Notes under the pieces: model-generated
What the model was told of the DNA's origin: nothing
Seen by the model: only the letters and a program-made list of their open reading frames with translations
Database searches by the model: none
Part shown: one piece after another, positions 10,513 to 21,646 of the stretch
Layout: each line of letters starts with the position of its first letter
Numbering within the stretch: the stretch's first letter is position 1
Position numbers and translations under genes: made by a program
From: Myotis daubentonii
Lineage: Eukaryota; Chordata; Mammalia; Chiroptera; Vespertilionidae
Reading direction: 5' to 3'
Assembly: GCF_963259705.1 (NCBI RefSeq)
Contig: NC_081851.1
Span: forward strand, 17,086,145-17,150,144
Length of the DNA: 64,000 nt

Positions 10513-13500
10513 TTCAACCCACACTAGGGCCCTCTATGTCCCCCCCCCCGACCCCCCGCTCTCTGCTGTTCCCATCCAGCCTGGCTGTCCTTGCCCTGGG
10601 GCACTGCCTCTCCTTTTGGGGTGGCTTCCCCAGGTCTCCATGGCGCCATCTGTCTCAACAGCCATGTCTCAGTTTAAACATTTTGGGGAGCCCTTTCCTG
10701 AGCCTGCTAGGGAGTCACTCTGCTCTGAAGCCCCCATGTAGCCAGCCCTATGGTATATCACCTGGCAGTAGGTCACAATACTAACCGAGGTCAGAATGGT
10801 AAGACAGGTCATAGAGGTAACCTAGCCACCATGCCAGGCCAGCCATGTGGGCCAACCTCTCAAGTTTTCTGGTGGTGTTGTTGTTAACAATCAGTGAATA
10901 AACATTTATTGACCCCAACATACCAAAGGCCCTCTACAGAAACCACAGGAGGTGTGGCTCTCCTGGGTCCTGGCCCTCAGTAACTAGGTGTTCTTCAAAG
11001 TGAAAACTGGGTGGGAGGGTGGGTCAGAGAAGCCAGGGAGGGATTCCACTTGAGTTGCTGTCTTTGAGGCTGGAGGAAGGGATCAAAGGCCAAGATTTTG
11101 GGGAGCCCTAGGAAGCTGGGAGTGGCTTTGGCAGGGACACAGAAGGGAACTGTGCCATAAGGAATGGATTCTGCACCTCCCCATGTGCAGGTCCCTGAAG
11201 CCTCCTGGGAGGAGGGCAACCCAATGAACCACCTCAGGTTTCTGACCCACAGCACCTGGGATCCCACACTTTGTCCTGTGAACCACTGCGTTTAAGGCCA
11301 TAGGTCAGGGCACCAATAGAAATCTTTTGTGTCCCTGTGGCTCCCTAGTCATATTTTCTTCATGGCTCTTCCTATCTTCTGAAATAAAGTGTGGCCTTGG
11401 TTCTTGTTCGCCTGTCTGTCTCTCAGGCCCTCTCAGCCCCTGAAAGGTGACCTGTGAAGGCCAAGCCCCCAAGACCCAGGTAGACAGCACACACTTGCTG
11501 AATGATTTCCTGAGCAAAGAGCTCTTTTCGGATTTCATATATTTTTTATTTGTAATAAACCTGATTCATTAACATGTACATACATATGATATCTTCATCC
11601 TCTTTAGGACATCCCACATAGATTCATGAATTTTTAAAATATCTTAATTTTTTGGTCAAAACCCGCGTCTCAATTTCTTGTTCAGAAATGCAGTAGCTGC
11701 TTTATGTCCTGCCTCGGGGAGGAGAGGGTTCTGACTGCAGACCAGGTTCACGCCAGGATGTTGCTCCTGTTCCTGGTCCTTCACAGGCCAGTCCTTTGGC
11801 CTCTGGTGGCCAGTTGACCCATGATGCGCCCTTACACCTCATCTCCTGTTCACCAGCCTGGTGTTGCTTCCTGCGTTGGTCACAAGGTGCAATATACAGA
11901 TCCTGTAACATAGAACCCACACCTGAAACCTATATGTTTTTGTTGACCAATGTCACCCCAATGGATTTAATAAATAAAAACATTTTTTTAAAAAACACAC
12001 ATTAGTTATTTTGCAGATTGAAGCTGGTTCAGGGAGATGAAGTGACTGGTCTGAGGTTCCCCAATATTCCCACTGCCCATGATTCTGAATGCCCAGCACT
12101 TTCTTGTCTTTCTCCCATTAGACTGCAAAGGCCCTGCCTTTTAAAAATCCAAAGGAGCTGAAAAAACAGTAGGAAGCTTCAAACCTCCTTTGGAAAGCGA
12201 ACTTTAAGTCAGCAAAGTGGAACATCTTCTCTATGAGTGTTTCTTTGCTTCTTTGTTCATTCATTTGCCAAATGTATGTTTTACAGACATTTCTAGAACT
12301 GACCTTTTCAGTACTGGCTCTCCCTCTCAGAAGGTGCCTAGGCCTGTGCTAGGACCAAAGGGTCCCCAGTGCTGAGTGGGAATTCAGCAATGACTTTTGA
12401 AGGTTTCTTTTTAAGAAATATATACAAATTCTGAATTACTTTTATCACTAGATACTAGGAAGGGTTCTCCCCTCACAAGAGCCTTTATGCTATTTTCACA
12501 AGACCCCTGCTCAGTATCTAGTGAAAGAAGGTCAGCTTACTTTACAGAAACACAACAGGTGAAACCACAGCATGATTTTTATAATAAGAAATTTCCTTTG
12601 CACATTGTACCGAGGAAGAAAAACCTTTAAGAAGAAATGTCAGATAGAGTTACAGTTTTGTATGAATAAAGATAAGTACGGACCAAAGTTGCAAATATAT
12701 TCAGTATGTTCAATGTGCAGAAAAAATATAGCTTATTTATTTATTTCTAAATGGATTTTCTCTTGAGTCCCCCACCAGGGGATAGAGGGGACAAGAGCAA
12801 AAGAAAATATTTAGCTCAATTTAATATCTGAGATCAGCCTCATGAACTGAATCCTGTCTTTAAATGAACATAGTGCCTTTCCCATTGGTGTTATATGGGA
12901 TGGGAGGTGGAGCTATTTTGTTTTTCTGGCAACAGGGGCAGAGTCTTTGTATCGCCTATTGTCGCCCAGGGAGTAGCTAGTCTGGGTCCATGTGTGGGGT
13001 CCTACTCCAAGTTTCCCTCTGGAGTTCTCACCCAGAGAGCGAGGACATGCAGCATCCCTGCTGGGGGCTCCCAGGCTGCCCCGATAATCCCAGGGGAGCA
13101 GTCCTCAGCCCTCCAATTCTAACCCCAGTGTCTGTGTGTCCCCCTCTCCCCTCTGAGAGTCCTGGCTGCAGAGGAGGGGACAGGAGGCATCTGCAGTTCC
13201 CTGCCCTCAATATCTTCATTTGTTCCCACAGTTACCAGAGCTCAGAAGGCTTTGCTTCTCCTTCCTATCCATACAGACCTTCCCTGATGGAAAATTTGAG
13301 AACACTGGAAAACAGGGCACATGAAGACTTTTCAAGAGTATGTAAGTGTTTACAAAGTATTTGAGAAAATTAATTTCTAAATTCTGTTCCTTCTAGGTAC
13401 TCTTTTCAAATTTGATCTGCCTGAGGAGTCATCTGTGATTTTTTTTTCCCCATCTCACCTTTCACAGTCTCTCCTCTCATTTTAGTAAAGAAAACTATGC

Positions 13501-14418
13501 CTTCCCCACCTCCTCAAAGAAATCTTACCATTGCCCCTGGGTGTGACACTCTCTAGCCCTCTGAACTATGAATGCATGCCAACTAATGGCACTGCATGAA
13601 GCAAACTCTTTCTGAGAAGGAATTCTTAGGGTAATCTGAAGGCAGCAGGAAAAACAAAAGCAGAGACCTCAGAGGTATTTGGAGCCTTTGTCACCTCCAG
13701 CTACACAAATGTTAAACACAGCCTGACACCTGGACAGACAGTGTAAAATCTCACAGTGCTCAAAATGGTTGATAAAAGGGAAAAATGGATAAGTTTTTGT
13801 TAAATAAACATCTGAATAAGAACGAAAAAAAAACCTAGTTGTCTTCCATAATTCAGGCACCTTACATGTATTGTTCTAATCCCACAATGGTCCCCATGTG
13901 CCTCCCATTTTATAAAGCAGAGAACTGAAGTCAGAGAACTGAAGACAGGAGGCCAGAATTGGTGGGGTTCCAAATCCAGCCAAGTCGGCTCCCCCAGAGC
14001 AAGCTGCCTCCTGTGTCCAGGGTTTCCTTGTCCTCCCTGATGGAAAGTCTGACCTTCCGTTCCTAAGACACATGCTGGTGTCTTCATGAATTTCAACCAA
14101 TTTCCAAAAGGACCAGTGGGAAAAGAATTTTTACGGTTAAGGACAGCAATAGGGACACAGAAGAGACTCTCATTCAGAACAATTGAAGCATAGAAAATGT
14201 TTACAGATCTGCTTCCGAATAAATGAATGAATGTCACACTGGGCTCAATGTTTAGACAGGTGCAGCTACAGAGAGAATCCAGACACCACTCAGCTGCTCT
14301 GTAGACATGGGAGCATCCTACGAATGACACTTGCCATGACACCTGTCTTGTTGACAAGAATTATGCAGATGGCTTCAGGGGTTATACAAAACTTTATATA
14401 AATCAAAAAAATCTTTAG
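10513..14418. other. Mostly unique sequence, no gene recognised
   Basis: No reading frame here looks like a known protein and no exon with convincing splice sites was recognised. 10870-10930 resembles an old L2-type fragment, 13860-13930 resembles MIR, and 11885-11996 is an L1 3' end (separate entry). The rest is unassigned and could hide non-coding or regulatory sequence. Confidence 0.5.
11885..11996 (+). mobile_element. L1 3' end fragment
   Basis: 'cctgaaacctatatg', 'gaccaatgtcaccccaat', then taataaataaaa and an A-rich tail: the 3' terminus of a laurasiatherian L1. Confidence 0.65.
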
Positions 14419-14650
14419 CCAGTACCAGTTTGGCTCAGTGGATAGAGCATCAGCCTGCAGACTCAAGGGTCCCAGGTTCGATTCCGGTCAAGGGCATGTA
14501 CCTTGGTTGTGGGCACATCCCCAGTGGGGGGCGTGCAGGAGGCGGCTGGTTGATGTTTCTCTCTCATGGATGTTTCTAACTCTCTATCCCTCTCCCTTCC
14601 TCTCTGTAGAAAATCAATAAAACTTATTTTAAAAAAATTCTTTAGAAAAA
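14419..14650 (+). mobile_element. VES SINE, nearly complete
   Basis: tRNA-related head (gtttggctcagtggatagag; B-box-like ggttcgattcc), CT-rich middle and an AATAAA-containing A-rich tail. The flanking duplication is aatctttag (14410-14418 and 14651-14659). Confidence 0.9.
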
Positions 14651-14659
14651 AATCTTTAG

Positions 14660-15429
14660 TTGTTGTTTTTTTAAAATGAATTACTGAATCTTCTGAAACT
14701 TATTTTGGCTTTTGCAAAAGTTCAAAAAATTCCACATTCTTTTTATAGTTTCTTCCTTCGTTGATTTTTTTTTTTCTCCAATACTGGAAAAAGATAAAAA
14801 AATAAAGGCATGTTGAAAGAAGAACATAAAAAGTTCTCCGTAATTTCACATCCCACAGTTAGATAATAGTATGATCTTTTCCCTTTGTTTCTTTGTGGTT
14901 TTTTTGTTTTTATATAGGTATGTATATGTATGCACAGTATAAAGTTGCCAAATTTGGAATTATATATTCAAATGTGTATGCACATATATTTATAAAAATA
15001 TATGTACACATACTTTTTGCTTCCCCTTGTTCTTAAAATTATACCATAAACCTTCCCGCATATTCTAAGAGAGTCCTATCTTAATGGCTTTGTAATATTC
15101 CAGCATATGTCTAAATCACAATTCAGATAACCAAAATTCTATCACTGGTCATTTAAGTTTTTCCCACTTGTTCAGTGTTATGAATAATAAAAAGAATCAG
15201 CACTTTCTAAAACTTTTTCTGTTTTTTGAATTAAAGAAAACTAATTTTAAAATCACTAGAAAATCCTTTGAGAATAGAAATGTTTTATTTTGCACTTTGC
15301 AGTAGAGTAGCCAGTAGCCGCATATGGCTATTGAGCTTTTGAGAGGTGGTTAGTGCAACTTAGGAGCGTGATTTCACCTTTTACTTCATTTTAAATTAGC
15401 CACATGTGGGTAATGACTCCCTTATTGGT
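14660..15429. other. Old repeats and AT-rich sequence, no gene
   Basis: 14830-15200 resembles a very degraded antisense L1. 15240-15430 resembles an ancient DNA-transposon fragment ('gtagccagtagccgcatatg'). Nothing coding was seen. Confidence 0.4.
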
Positions 15430-15444
15430 CAAAGCAGAACTTGA

Positions 15445-15478
15445 GAGCGCCGAATCCTAACCACTAGACCTCCAGGGA
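15445..15478 (-). pseudogene. tRNA-Glu 5' half (nt 1-34), fossil
   Basis: The reverse complement begins TCCCTGGAGGTCTAGTGGTT and ends GGCGCTC, matching the acceptor strand, D arm and 5' anticodon stem of tRNA-Glu with one visible difference (A for T at position 8). It stops at the anticodon, where nucleases generate 5' tRNA halves. The T arm and 3' half are absent, so this is not a tRNA gene. Confidence 0.85.
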
Positions 15479-15764
15479 CTGTGGTACATAGAATGAACAA
15501 CATAAACTGATGAACAAAAACAGATCCAGAGACAGAGAAACATCTATCAGACCATCAAACCCTAAAGGGAAGGTAGGGGAGGGTGGAGGTAAGAGGGGGA
15601 GATCAACCAAAGGACTTATTTGCATGCATATAGGCCTAACCACTGGACATAGACAACAGGCGGGTGAGGGCATGAGTGGGGAGGGTGCGGAGGGTAATGT
15701 GGGGATAAGGACACATATGCAATAACTTAATCAATAAAGAAATTTTAGAAAAACAGACAAACAA
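15445..15764 (+). mobile_element. 5'-truncated L1 3' end with an antisense tRNA-Glu half at its 5' junction
   Basis: 15479-15764 is the L1 3' UTR seen again at 61560-61800 (aaactgatgaacaaaa; ccctaaagggaaggtagggg; aatcaataaagaaatttt). It is preceded without a gap by 34 bases of antisense tRNA-Glu. The whole unit is bounded by a perfect 15-bp duplication, caaagcagaacttga (15430-15444 and 15765-15779), so both parts arrived in one insertion. Confidence 0.85.
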
Positions 15765-15779
15765 CAAAGCAGAACTTGA

Positions 15780-16370
15780 AACTTGGGAGCTCAGTGCACT
15801 GCTTTGAGAATTTGCTTGTATGCAGGAATGCCCCCATCTTGTGGCCTTTTAGAATATTGCTTCTGAAATTTTGGGAACTAAGGTGTATTAGCAAGTATGA
15901 GCAAGTATTTTTTCTTGTAACGTCAGAATGTTCATAAACCATAAATGTCACCTGGTAGATTATATAAATTATCTGGAAGTTTTAAGACTGGCATGGCTAA
16001 AAGACAGTCAGCACACAAGGCAAATGAATTGCAGGGGACAGAAAATATTTAGAAAAACACTAAGAATAGACTCACTCTTTTGATTGGGACACAGGGAGGA
16101 TTTTAAACAGAGGGACCTTGTTATCTCCCAAGTCCAACCATATTACTATGTGCAGATAAGGCTTTGTATGGTTATTCCTAGAATTAGTACAATTGGGAAA
16201 TGATCACTTTTAGGCATCAAGGATATCTTTTTCCAAGAATGGCGAAATGTGAAGAGTTCCTGGAAGTTATTGCATCCTCGAAATTGCCTTGAAACATATT
16301 GTATTGGAGATTTATCCCTAAAGCACACCCCTTTGGGGAATGTTAACCAAATATCCAGGATGCTACTTCA
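15780..16370. other. No gene recognised
   Basis: Unassigned AT-rich sequence with no convincing repeat or exon. Confidence 0.4.
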
Positions 16371-16860
16371 GTCTTTTTTTTTTTTTTTGGAACTTCGAAA
16401 GATCAGATTTAATGCTGGGGTCCAACCCCAGCAGGTCCAGGGGTCCCCAAAGGTGTGGACGGAGTTGGCGAAGAAGGAATGACACATAGGCAGCGTTCAG
16501 GTGATCATCATAGCCAGGTTCTGTAGCTAGGTTCTCTTGCCATGTTCTCTCGCTAGGTTCTCCAGCCAGGTTCAGTGTCCAGGTTCTCTAGCCATGTTCT
16601 CTTGCTAGGTTCTCCAGCCAGGTTCAGTCTCCAGGTTCTGTCCAGGTTCTCTAGCCATGTTCTCTTGCTAGGTTCTTCAACCAGGTTCTATAGTCAGCAT
16701 CTCCAGCCAAGTTCTGTCTAGGATCTCCAGCCAATTCCTGTAGCCGGGTTCTGTCCAGGATCTTTTGCCATGTTCTCTCACTAGGTTCTGTCTCTAGGTT
16801 CTGTCTACTTTAATCTTTAGGGCTCATTCTAAGCTTAGCAGAAGAAATGGTGAAAGGGCA
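16371..16860 (-). mobile_element. Retroposed, polyadenylated LTR-like transcript with internal tandem repeats
   Basis: On the minus strand, about 20-bp repeats (AGAGAACATGGCTAGAGAAC / CTGGACAGAACCTGG types) run from 16800 down to 16500. They are followed by a non-repetitive segment with ATTAAA (GACCCCAGCATTAAATC) and end in an 18-A tract (the T-run at 16374-16390). An ATTAAA signal a short distance before a poly(A) tract suggests a retroviral LTR U3-R transcript that was reverse-transcribed by L1 machinery. No viral coding sequence is present. Confidence 0.45.
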
Positions 16861-17202
16861 ATAAAATGAGGTCCAATGTACTTTGTGAAACAAGGCAGAA
16901 TGGCCAAACCTCAAATCCCCTGCAACAAATTAGGTAAATTATCAAGCATTGGAAAGCTAATCCCATAGCTAGTTATTGGAATTTATTGAGCTATATGTAA
17001 GTAATGAGCAGCAACTATCTTGTGATCTGTAATTATTGGGAACAATCAAGTTTTTATAAGGAAGCTCAGTTTTTGTTTGGTTTCAATGTCTCACATTGGC
17101 CTTGGAACAGTTCCCTGTTGCATTAGAAGAACTAATACATCTATTGTGTTTCAATAAAAGCTATTGGCTGTTATTTATTTTTCTTTTAGGATAAGTTAGT
17201 CA

Positions 17203-17696
17203 TAAATGACTATGGTGGGCCCGCTGGGGCTGTGGTCTCTTCTCCACATCCCGCAGGGTGGGGAGACTTGAACCGGTTCGAGCAAGTTAGGAGGCTCTTT
17301 CGGGTTTAAAGAATAATGAAAGACAGACATAAAATAGATTAAAAGCTTGGGCTGGGTGTGGTGTCTGACCTCTGATTCCAGGGACAGACAGACAGAGTCT
17401 GCCCTCTGGAGGGAAAGGCACAGAGAGAGCCAGCTCTGAAAGCTGTTTATTATATACTCCAATTACAGGAAGTTACATCACATCTGGGTGGGCCTGAGAC
17501 ATCATGAGATCCATCCCCTTAACACTGGGCAGGAGAGTCAGACTGAGTGACATCCAATCTTTTGACTGGTCCCGCCCTCAGGGCATGGCTCTGACCTTGC
17601 CCTGAGTCCCAGCTGATGTAAATTAAGCCAAGTGTATTCTAAGGGCCCTTAAAAAATAAGTGATTCTCTGATAAGTCATCAGAACCCAATGATTAA
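17203..17696 (-). mobile_element. Endogenous retrovirus LTR, probably a solo LTR, betaretrovirus-like
   Basis: Read on the minus strand it begins TGTTAATCATTGGG, has a TATA-like GTATATAATAAACAGC, a TTTATGTCTGTCTTTCATT block typical of R/U5, and ends GCGGGCCCACCA. Length is about 490 bp. No gag, pol or env sequence adjoins it. The exact ends and the short target duplication could not be fixed. Confidence 0.6.
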
Positions 17697-17944
17697 CATC
17701 AATTTTTTATTTTTATTTTTTGGTGGTATGTGCAGATTTGGTCTGCATTTACACCATTCACATTTCTCTTGTCAACAAATAAAAATAAATACTTCCATAG
17801 ACATGTTGCCTTCCTTTTTTATGAAAAGTTATATTTATGGTACAGAAAACATTTAATAGATGTAGAATAAACCGTGTACAATAAACAGCGATCATATCTT
17901 GCCCTCTTTCTTTATATTTTCATTTTTTAAGAAATAAGGAAACA

Positions 17945-18190
17945 CTAGGGCTGGGTAGCTCAGTTGGTTGGAGCATCGTCCCATACACCAAAAGTTTCAG
18001 GTTTGGTTCCCAGTCAGGGCACATACCTAGGTTGCTGGTTCAATCCCCAGTCATGGTACATACAGAAGGCAGCATTCAATGTTTCTCTCTCACATAGATG
18101 TTTCTCTCTCTCCCTCTGACTTTCTTTCTCTTTCTCTCACTCTTAAATCAATAAAACTATCAGGTGAGGATTAAAAGAAAAAGAAAAAAC
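17945..18190 (+). mobile_element. SINE of a second VES-like subfamily
   Basis: 'gctcagttggttggagcatc' head, 'gtttggttcccagtcagggc' B-box region, two reiterated TGTTTCTCTCTC tracts, AATCAATAAAA tail. It differs from the 'cagtggatagag' subfamily in the anticodon-loop region. Confidence 0.8.
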
Positions 18191-18194
18191 ATAA

Positions 18195-18746
18195 TCCTTA
18201 TCTAATAAAAGAGAAACATGGTAATTGGCATACGACCGCTACCCTTCCCATTGGCTAATCAGGGGCGATATGCAAATTAACTGTCAGCCAAGATGGCGGC
18301 CGGCAGCCAGGAAGCTTAAACTGAACATGAGGCTTGCTTGCTTCAGTGACGGAGGACTGCAACATTCCCCGCCTGCCTTGCTGGCCTCTCAGCCTGCAGT
18401 TTAAGAAACATAGTAACAAATAGAAGCTAAAAAAAAAAACCCAGAAACCAGCTTTCAGGGAGCTGGGATCTCAGAGCTGGAGTTGATACAGAGTTTCGAT
18501 TGTAGAACTGAAACAAACCAGATACCTGCTTTCAGAAGCGGAAGCCTCAGAGCTGGAGCCAGGCTAAAGCTGGCCCAGAATAAAAAAAATAAAAAAAGAA
18601 TAAAAGGAGCGGTTGGGAGCTTCAGTCACAGCCTGAAAACAGCCCTCAGCCCCTCACCCAGACTGGCCAGGCACCCCAGTGGAGACCCCCACCCTGAAGG
18701 GTGTGTGACCAGCTGCAAAGAGCCATCATCCCCTCACCCTCCCTGC
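18195..18746 (+). mobile_element. HeliBat-type Helitron, 5' portion
   Basis: Starts TCCTTATCTAATAAAAGAG after an A. Its body ('ggtaattggcatacgaccgc', 'gcaaattaactgtcagccaa', 'gatggcggccggcagccagg') is shared with 34095-33447 (minus) and 21647-22150. At about 18746 the similarity stops and gene-like sequence begins, with no CTAG 3' terminus at that point. Confidence 0.8.
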
Positions 18747-19499
18747 AGCAGGTGCTCCCCCTGTGATCCTAGGGAGGCAGGGAGGGCTGCCCTAGGCATG
18801 CTCAGGCGGGCACACACCGCAGACAGGAGGGCAGCTGCCCCACACTTGTCACAGGGGAGGTCCGATTCTTTTCCCTTCGGGGCAGATGTCAATTTGAGAC
18901 AAAAAAGAGAAGGAGCTGAAGGACAGCAAACAGCCATGGAAAACCAGCACGTTCTTTCCTCCTGAGACCCCAGCACCCGCCCCTCGGACCACCGAGGGGA
19001 AGCGGGCCCTGGAGCGGGCACAGGCTACATTGTGCACACGTGGCGCACACACTCTGCCCTGTGCTGCCTCCCGCCCTCACCAGGTGCCACTGTCCTGGTC
19101 TAGGCAGGGTGTTTCCATGTGTTCTAGAAAGCTCCATGTGTAGTAAGGGTGGGCTCCACACCCCTCCAACCCTTCGCTTTCCCAGAGCCGCCCTGTTTGG
19201 TCTGTACCGGAGTTCTGCATGAAATTTCCTTTGTTTGAGCCCAGCCCCAGACCTCACAGACACAGAAACATAGGCAATCATCCCGCACAGCCCATGCCCA
19301 CTGTGCACGGGGCCAGGCACTCAGGGGAGGCGGGACCCCTCCTGGGGCGTCTCCAGAATCCGGGTCTGTCCTCCTGAGGGTGCTCCCCTGAGCTGTGACA
19401 GAATCGCTCTGTTATGTCCTTGTTGTCAGACTGGAGAGCTTAGTCTGGGCTAGACTGGGTCATCGGCCCTTTCGGTTAAGGGTTGTCCTTTCCTCTCAG

Positions 19500-19568
19500 G
19501 GTATCGACCAGGCAGCTTGGAGAGCCATAGGCATGAGTCCAGTGACAGCTCACCTCGGGGCCTGAAGG
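19500..19568 (+). other. Exon-like block A
   Basis: Acceptor tttcctctcag, donor GTAAGT. Only one frame is open; it reads YRPGSLESHRHESSDSSPRG and has one base left over. Confidence 0.45.
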
Positions 19569-20058
19569 GTAAGTTGGCTTTCCTTCTGGGCACTTTCCAG
19601 TGCCCTTGGATCTGGGCTCTGAGCTTTGTGTTGTTTGTATTATTTAAAGAAGACAATTAGCAAGTTCTTCACAGCATGATGGGTTTGCCTCCATAGGGCA
19701 CATCATGCAGTTTCAGGCTCAGGCCTGGGAGTTTTCACGGATTTGGGTTCAGATCCCTTCTCCTCACTGACCGGCTCTGGGCACCTGGGCGAGCCACCCA
19801 TCCTCCAAGTGTGGGTTCCTGCAGCTTCTGGATGGGGACAGGGCCGGGAGTTCCGGTCCATCGTGGTCAGAGGACACGGGTGAGTGTGATTCCTTTACAG
19901 CGTTTAAGTTTGTTAATGGTGCAGAAAATGGTCTGTCACTGTCCCAAGGGCTAAGGAGTGTGGTGCCTCACAGCTGTTGCTAATTTCAGCTTTAGCCAAA
20001 GCTCTGCACTTCCCTCCTACGTTATTTTGTTTTAAAACCCCACTGTGAATTTCAAGAG

Positions 20059-20270
20059 CAGCGGTTCTCAATCTATGGGTCGCGACCTCTTTGGCGGTCG
20101 AATGACCCTTTCACGGGGGTCGCCTAAGACCATCCTGCCTATCAGATATTTACATTACGATTCAAAACAGTAGCAACATTATAGTTATGAAGTAGCAAAA
20201 AAAATAATTTTATGGTTGGGTCACAACATGAGTAACTGAATTTAAAGGGCCAGAAGGTTGAGAAACACTG
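20059..20270 (+). mobile_element. SPIN-type hAT non-autonomous transposon
   Basis: The ends CAGCGGTTCTCAA and TTGAGAAACACTG are inverted repeats. Internal blocks 'tcgcctaagaccatcctgc', 'cagatatttacattacgatt' and 'aattttatggttggg' are those I recall for SPIN_NA elements. The flanking 8-bp duplication, ttcaagag / ttctagag (one mismatch), fits the hAT nTCTAGAn target. It sits between exon-like blocks A and 20343-20392. Confidence 0.85.
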
Positions 20271-20342
20271 TTCTAGAGAATCCCAGCATGTCCTTGACAT
20301 CCCCAGTGCCAGCCTGAGAGAAGTGTGCTCTGGGCTCCCCAG

Positions 20343-20392
20343 CAGGGCTCCCTGTGTTCCGTGAGCCGGAGGCAGCACAGAGCCCACTGGAG
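20343..20392 (+). other. Exon-like block B
   Basis: Acceptor gctccccag, donor GTAGGT. Joined to block A it stays open and is phase-consistent (A-G-L-P-V-F-R-E-P-E...). Confidence 0.35.
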
Positions 20393-20454
20393 GTAGGTGA
20401 GCGAGAGTGAGAGACTGATGTGTGTCCCTCTGTGTCCCCTCACCCTGACACCAG

Positions 20455-20743
20455 GTTCCTCCGACCAGGCCGGCTCCACCACAAACCCAAGAGCAGTGAG
20501 GACCTGATGCCCAGCAGGGACACAGCACTTTGCCCCGCCCCGCGATGCCAGCACCCCAGGCCACACTACCCTCAGCCTCCAGGAGTTCCTGCCACCCAGG
20601 ATGGGCCTCTCCACCAGGAAGCATCCAGTAGAGGGGTGTGGCCCAGCCCCAGGCCTGGGGCGGCCCTGGGTCCCCGAGAGCAGAGGATGGTCACCCTGGA
20701 GGACTTCCTGGAGGAGCCTGACTGGGCTCCCCCTACGCTGTGT
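20455..20743 (+). other. Exon-like block C
   Basis: Acceptor ctgacaccag. One frame carries SSEDLM and MVTLEDFLEE; the frame predicted from block B stops soon. Followed at 20744 by a GTGAGG donor-like site and by another acceptor-like ctcccctcag at about 20778. Confidence 0.35.
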
Positions 20744-21070
20744 GAGGCCTGGGAGTGCTCTTTCCTCTCTCCCCTCAGATGGACCTGGACCAGAGGGGAG
20801 ACCTGGACAGCAAAGTCACAGAGAGGGATGGGGTGGGGCTGGCACCACCTGGCTGCAGAGCTGGCTTGGATGGGGAACATAACCACTAGCCAGAAAGTGA
20901 CTGTGCTGGCAGCCCACCCAGACCTGGGAGGCTGTTCTCTCCATCTGTGCAGGGAGCGGGCAGAACAGCCAACATGGAGGGCCTGAGCCATGCAGTCTCT
21001 GTGCAGTTACTCTACGCAGCCGCTGGGCAGGAGGCGGTCCTAGACCCTCTGTCAATAAACGGGAAGGCTG

Positions 21071-21646
21071 TGCTCCAATGACCCTTTACTTGTGGACACT
21101 GTCCTTTGGATTCTATAGAGGTTTTTTTTAATGTCATTCTTTAAAAAAAAAATTGTTTTTAATCATTTAAAAATGTAAAGACTTATTACCTCACAGGCCA
21201 TACAAAAGCAAGTGGCAAGTCCTACCTAGCTTGGCTCAGTGGTTAAAGCGCCAGCCCATGGACTGTAGGGTCTCGGTTCAATTTCCAAGCACTGTTTCAC
21301 ATCTTGAAATGGTTTCATTACAAGTAAAAAGTACTTAGCTACATTCCACTTCACTCAGTGTGTAGCTTGATTTGCTATTTGAGCAGCAACAACCACTAGA
21401 GTAGCTGTTAACATTCAAAATCACTAGGGATAGAAAGAGCATTGCTTTCATTGCAACAGGACTAATTCAAAACAACTCCCTCCACTAAACACTTCCTTAA
21501 TCATTTTCCTTCCTCAATGAGCCCAGTATTTAACTTACAGTCAAACTCATCTTAGCCAATGGTCCCACTGGCACAGGATGGTACGGAAACAAGGTACACA
21601 CCCCTGGTTCTACCAGAAGGGCCATAGTTCACTGATACCACTGGAA
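21071..21646. other. Unassigned sequence with a SINE remnant
   Basis: 21218-21294 is the head of a VES-type SINE (cttggctcagtggttaaagc) without its tail. 21300-21640 is unique-looking and could be a processed 3' UTR; not identified. Confidence 0.4.

Larger units (their letters stand above)
18747..21070 (+). pseudogene. 3' end of an unidentified multi-exon gene, intron-containing fragment
   Basis: GC-rich sequence with exon-like blocks at 19500-19568, 20343-20392 and from 20455, each with AG/GT-like junctions, and a poly(A) signal (AATAAA at 21053) followed by a GT-rich element. In one frame the 20455-20743 block reads ...KPKSSEDLM... and ...MVTLEDFLEE..., which reminds me of the C-terminal region of CCDC88-family proteins (Daple/Girdin), but that frame does not join exon-phase-correctly to the preceding block. 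In the phase-consistent frame the protein ends 14 codons into the last block. It directly follows a Helitron 5' portion, so it may be captured. It may also be a segmental duplication or a genuine local gene end. Identity unproven. Confidence 0.35.

Noticed and set aside
6674..10741. Long proline/serine/leucine-rich reading frames (up to 332 codons) on plus and glycine/arginine-rich ones on minus
   Set aside because: They follow the 37-bp minisatellite unit in every frame, without domains, start context or splice sites.
17203..17696. Complete endogenous retrovirus with coding genes
   Set aside because: Only LTR-like sequence is present; neither side shows gag, protease, polymerase or envelope coding sequence.
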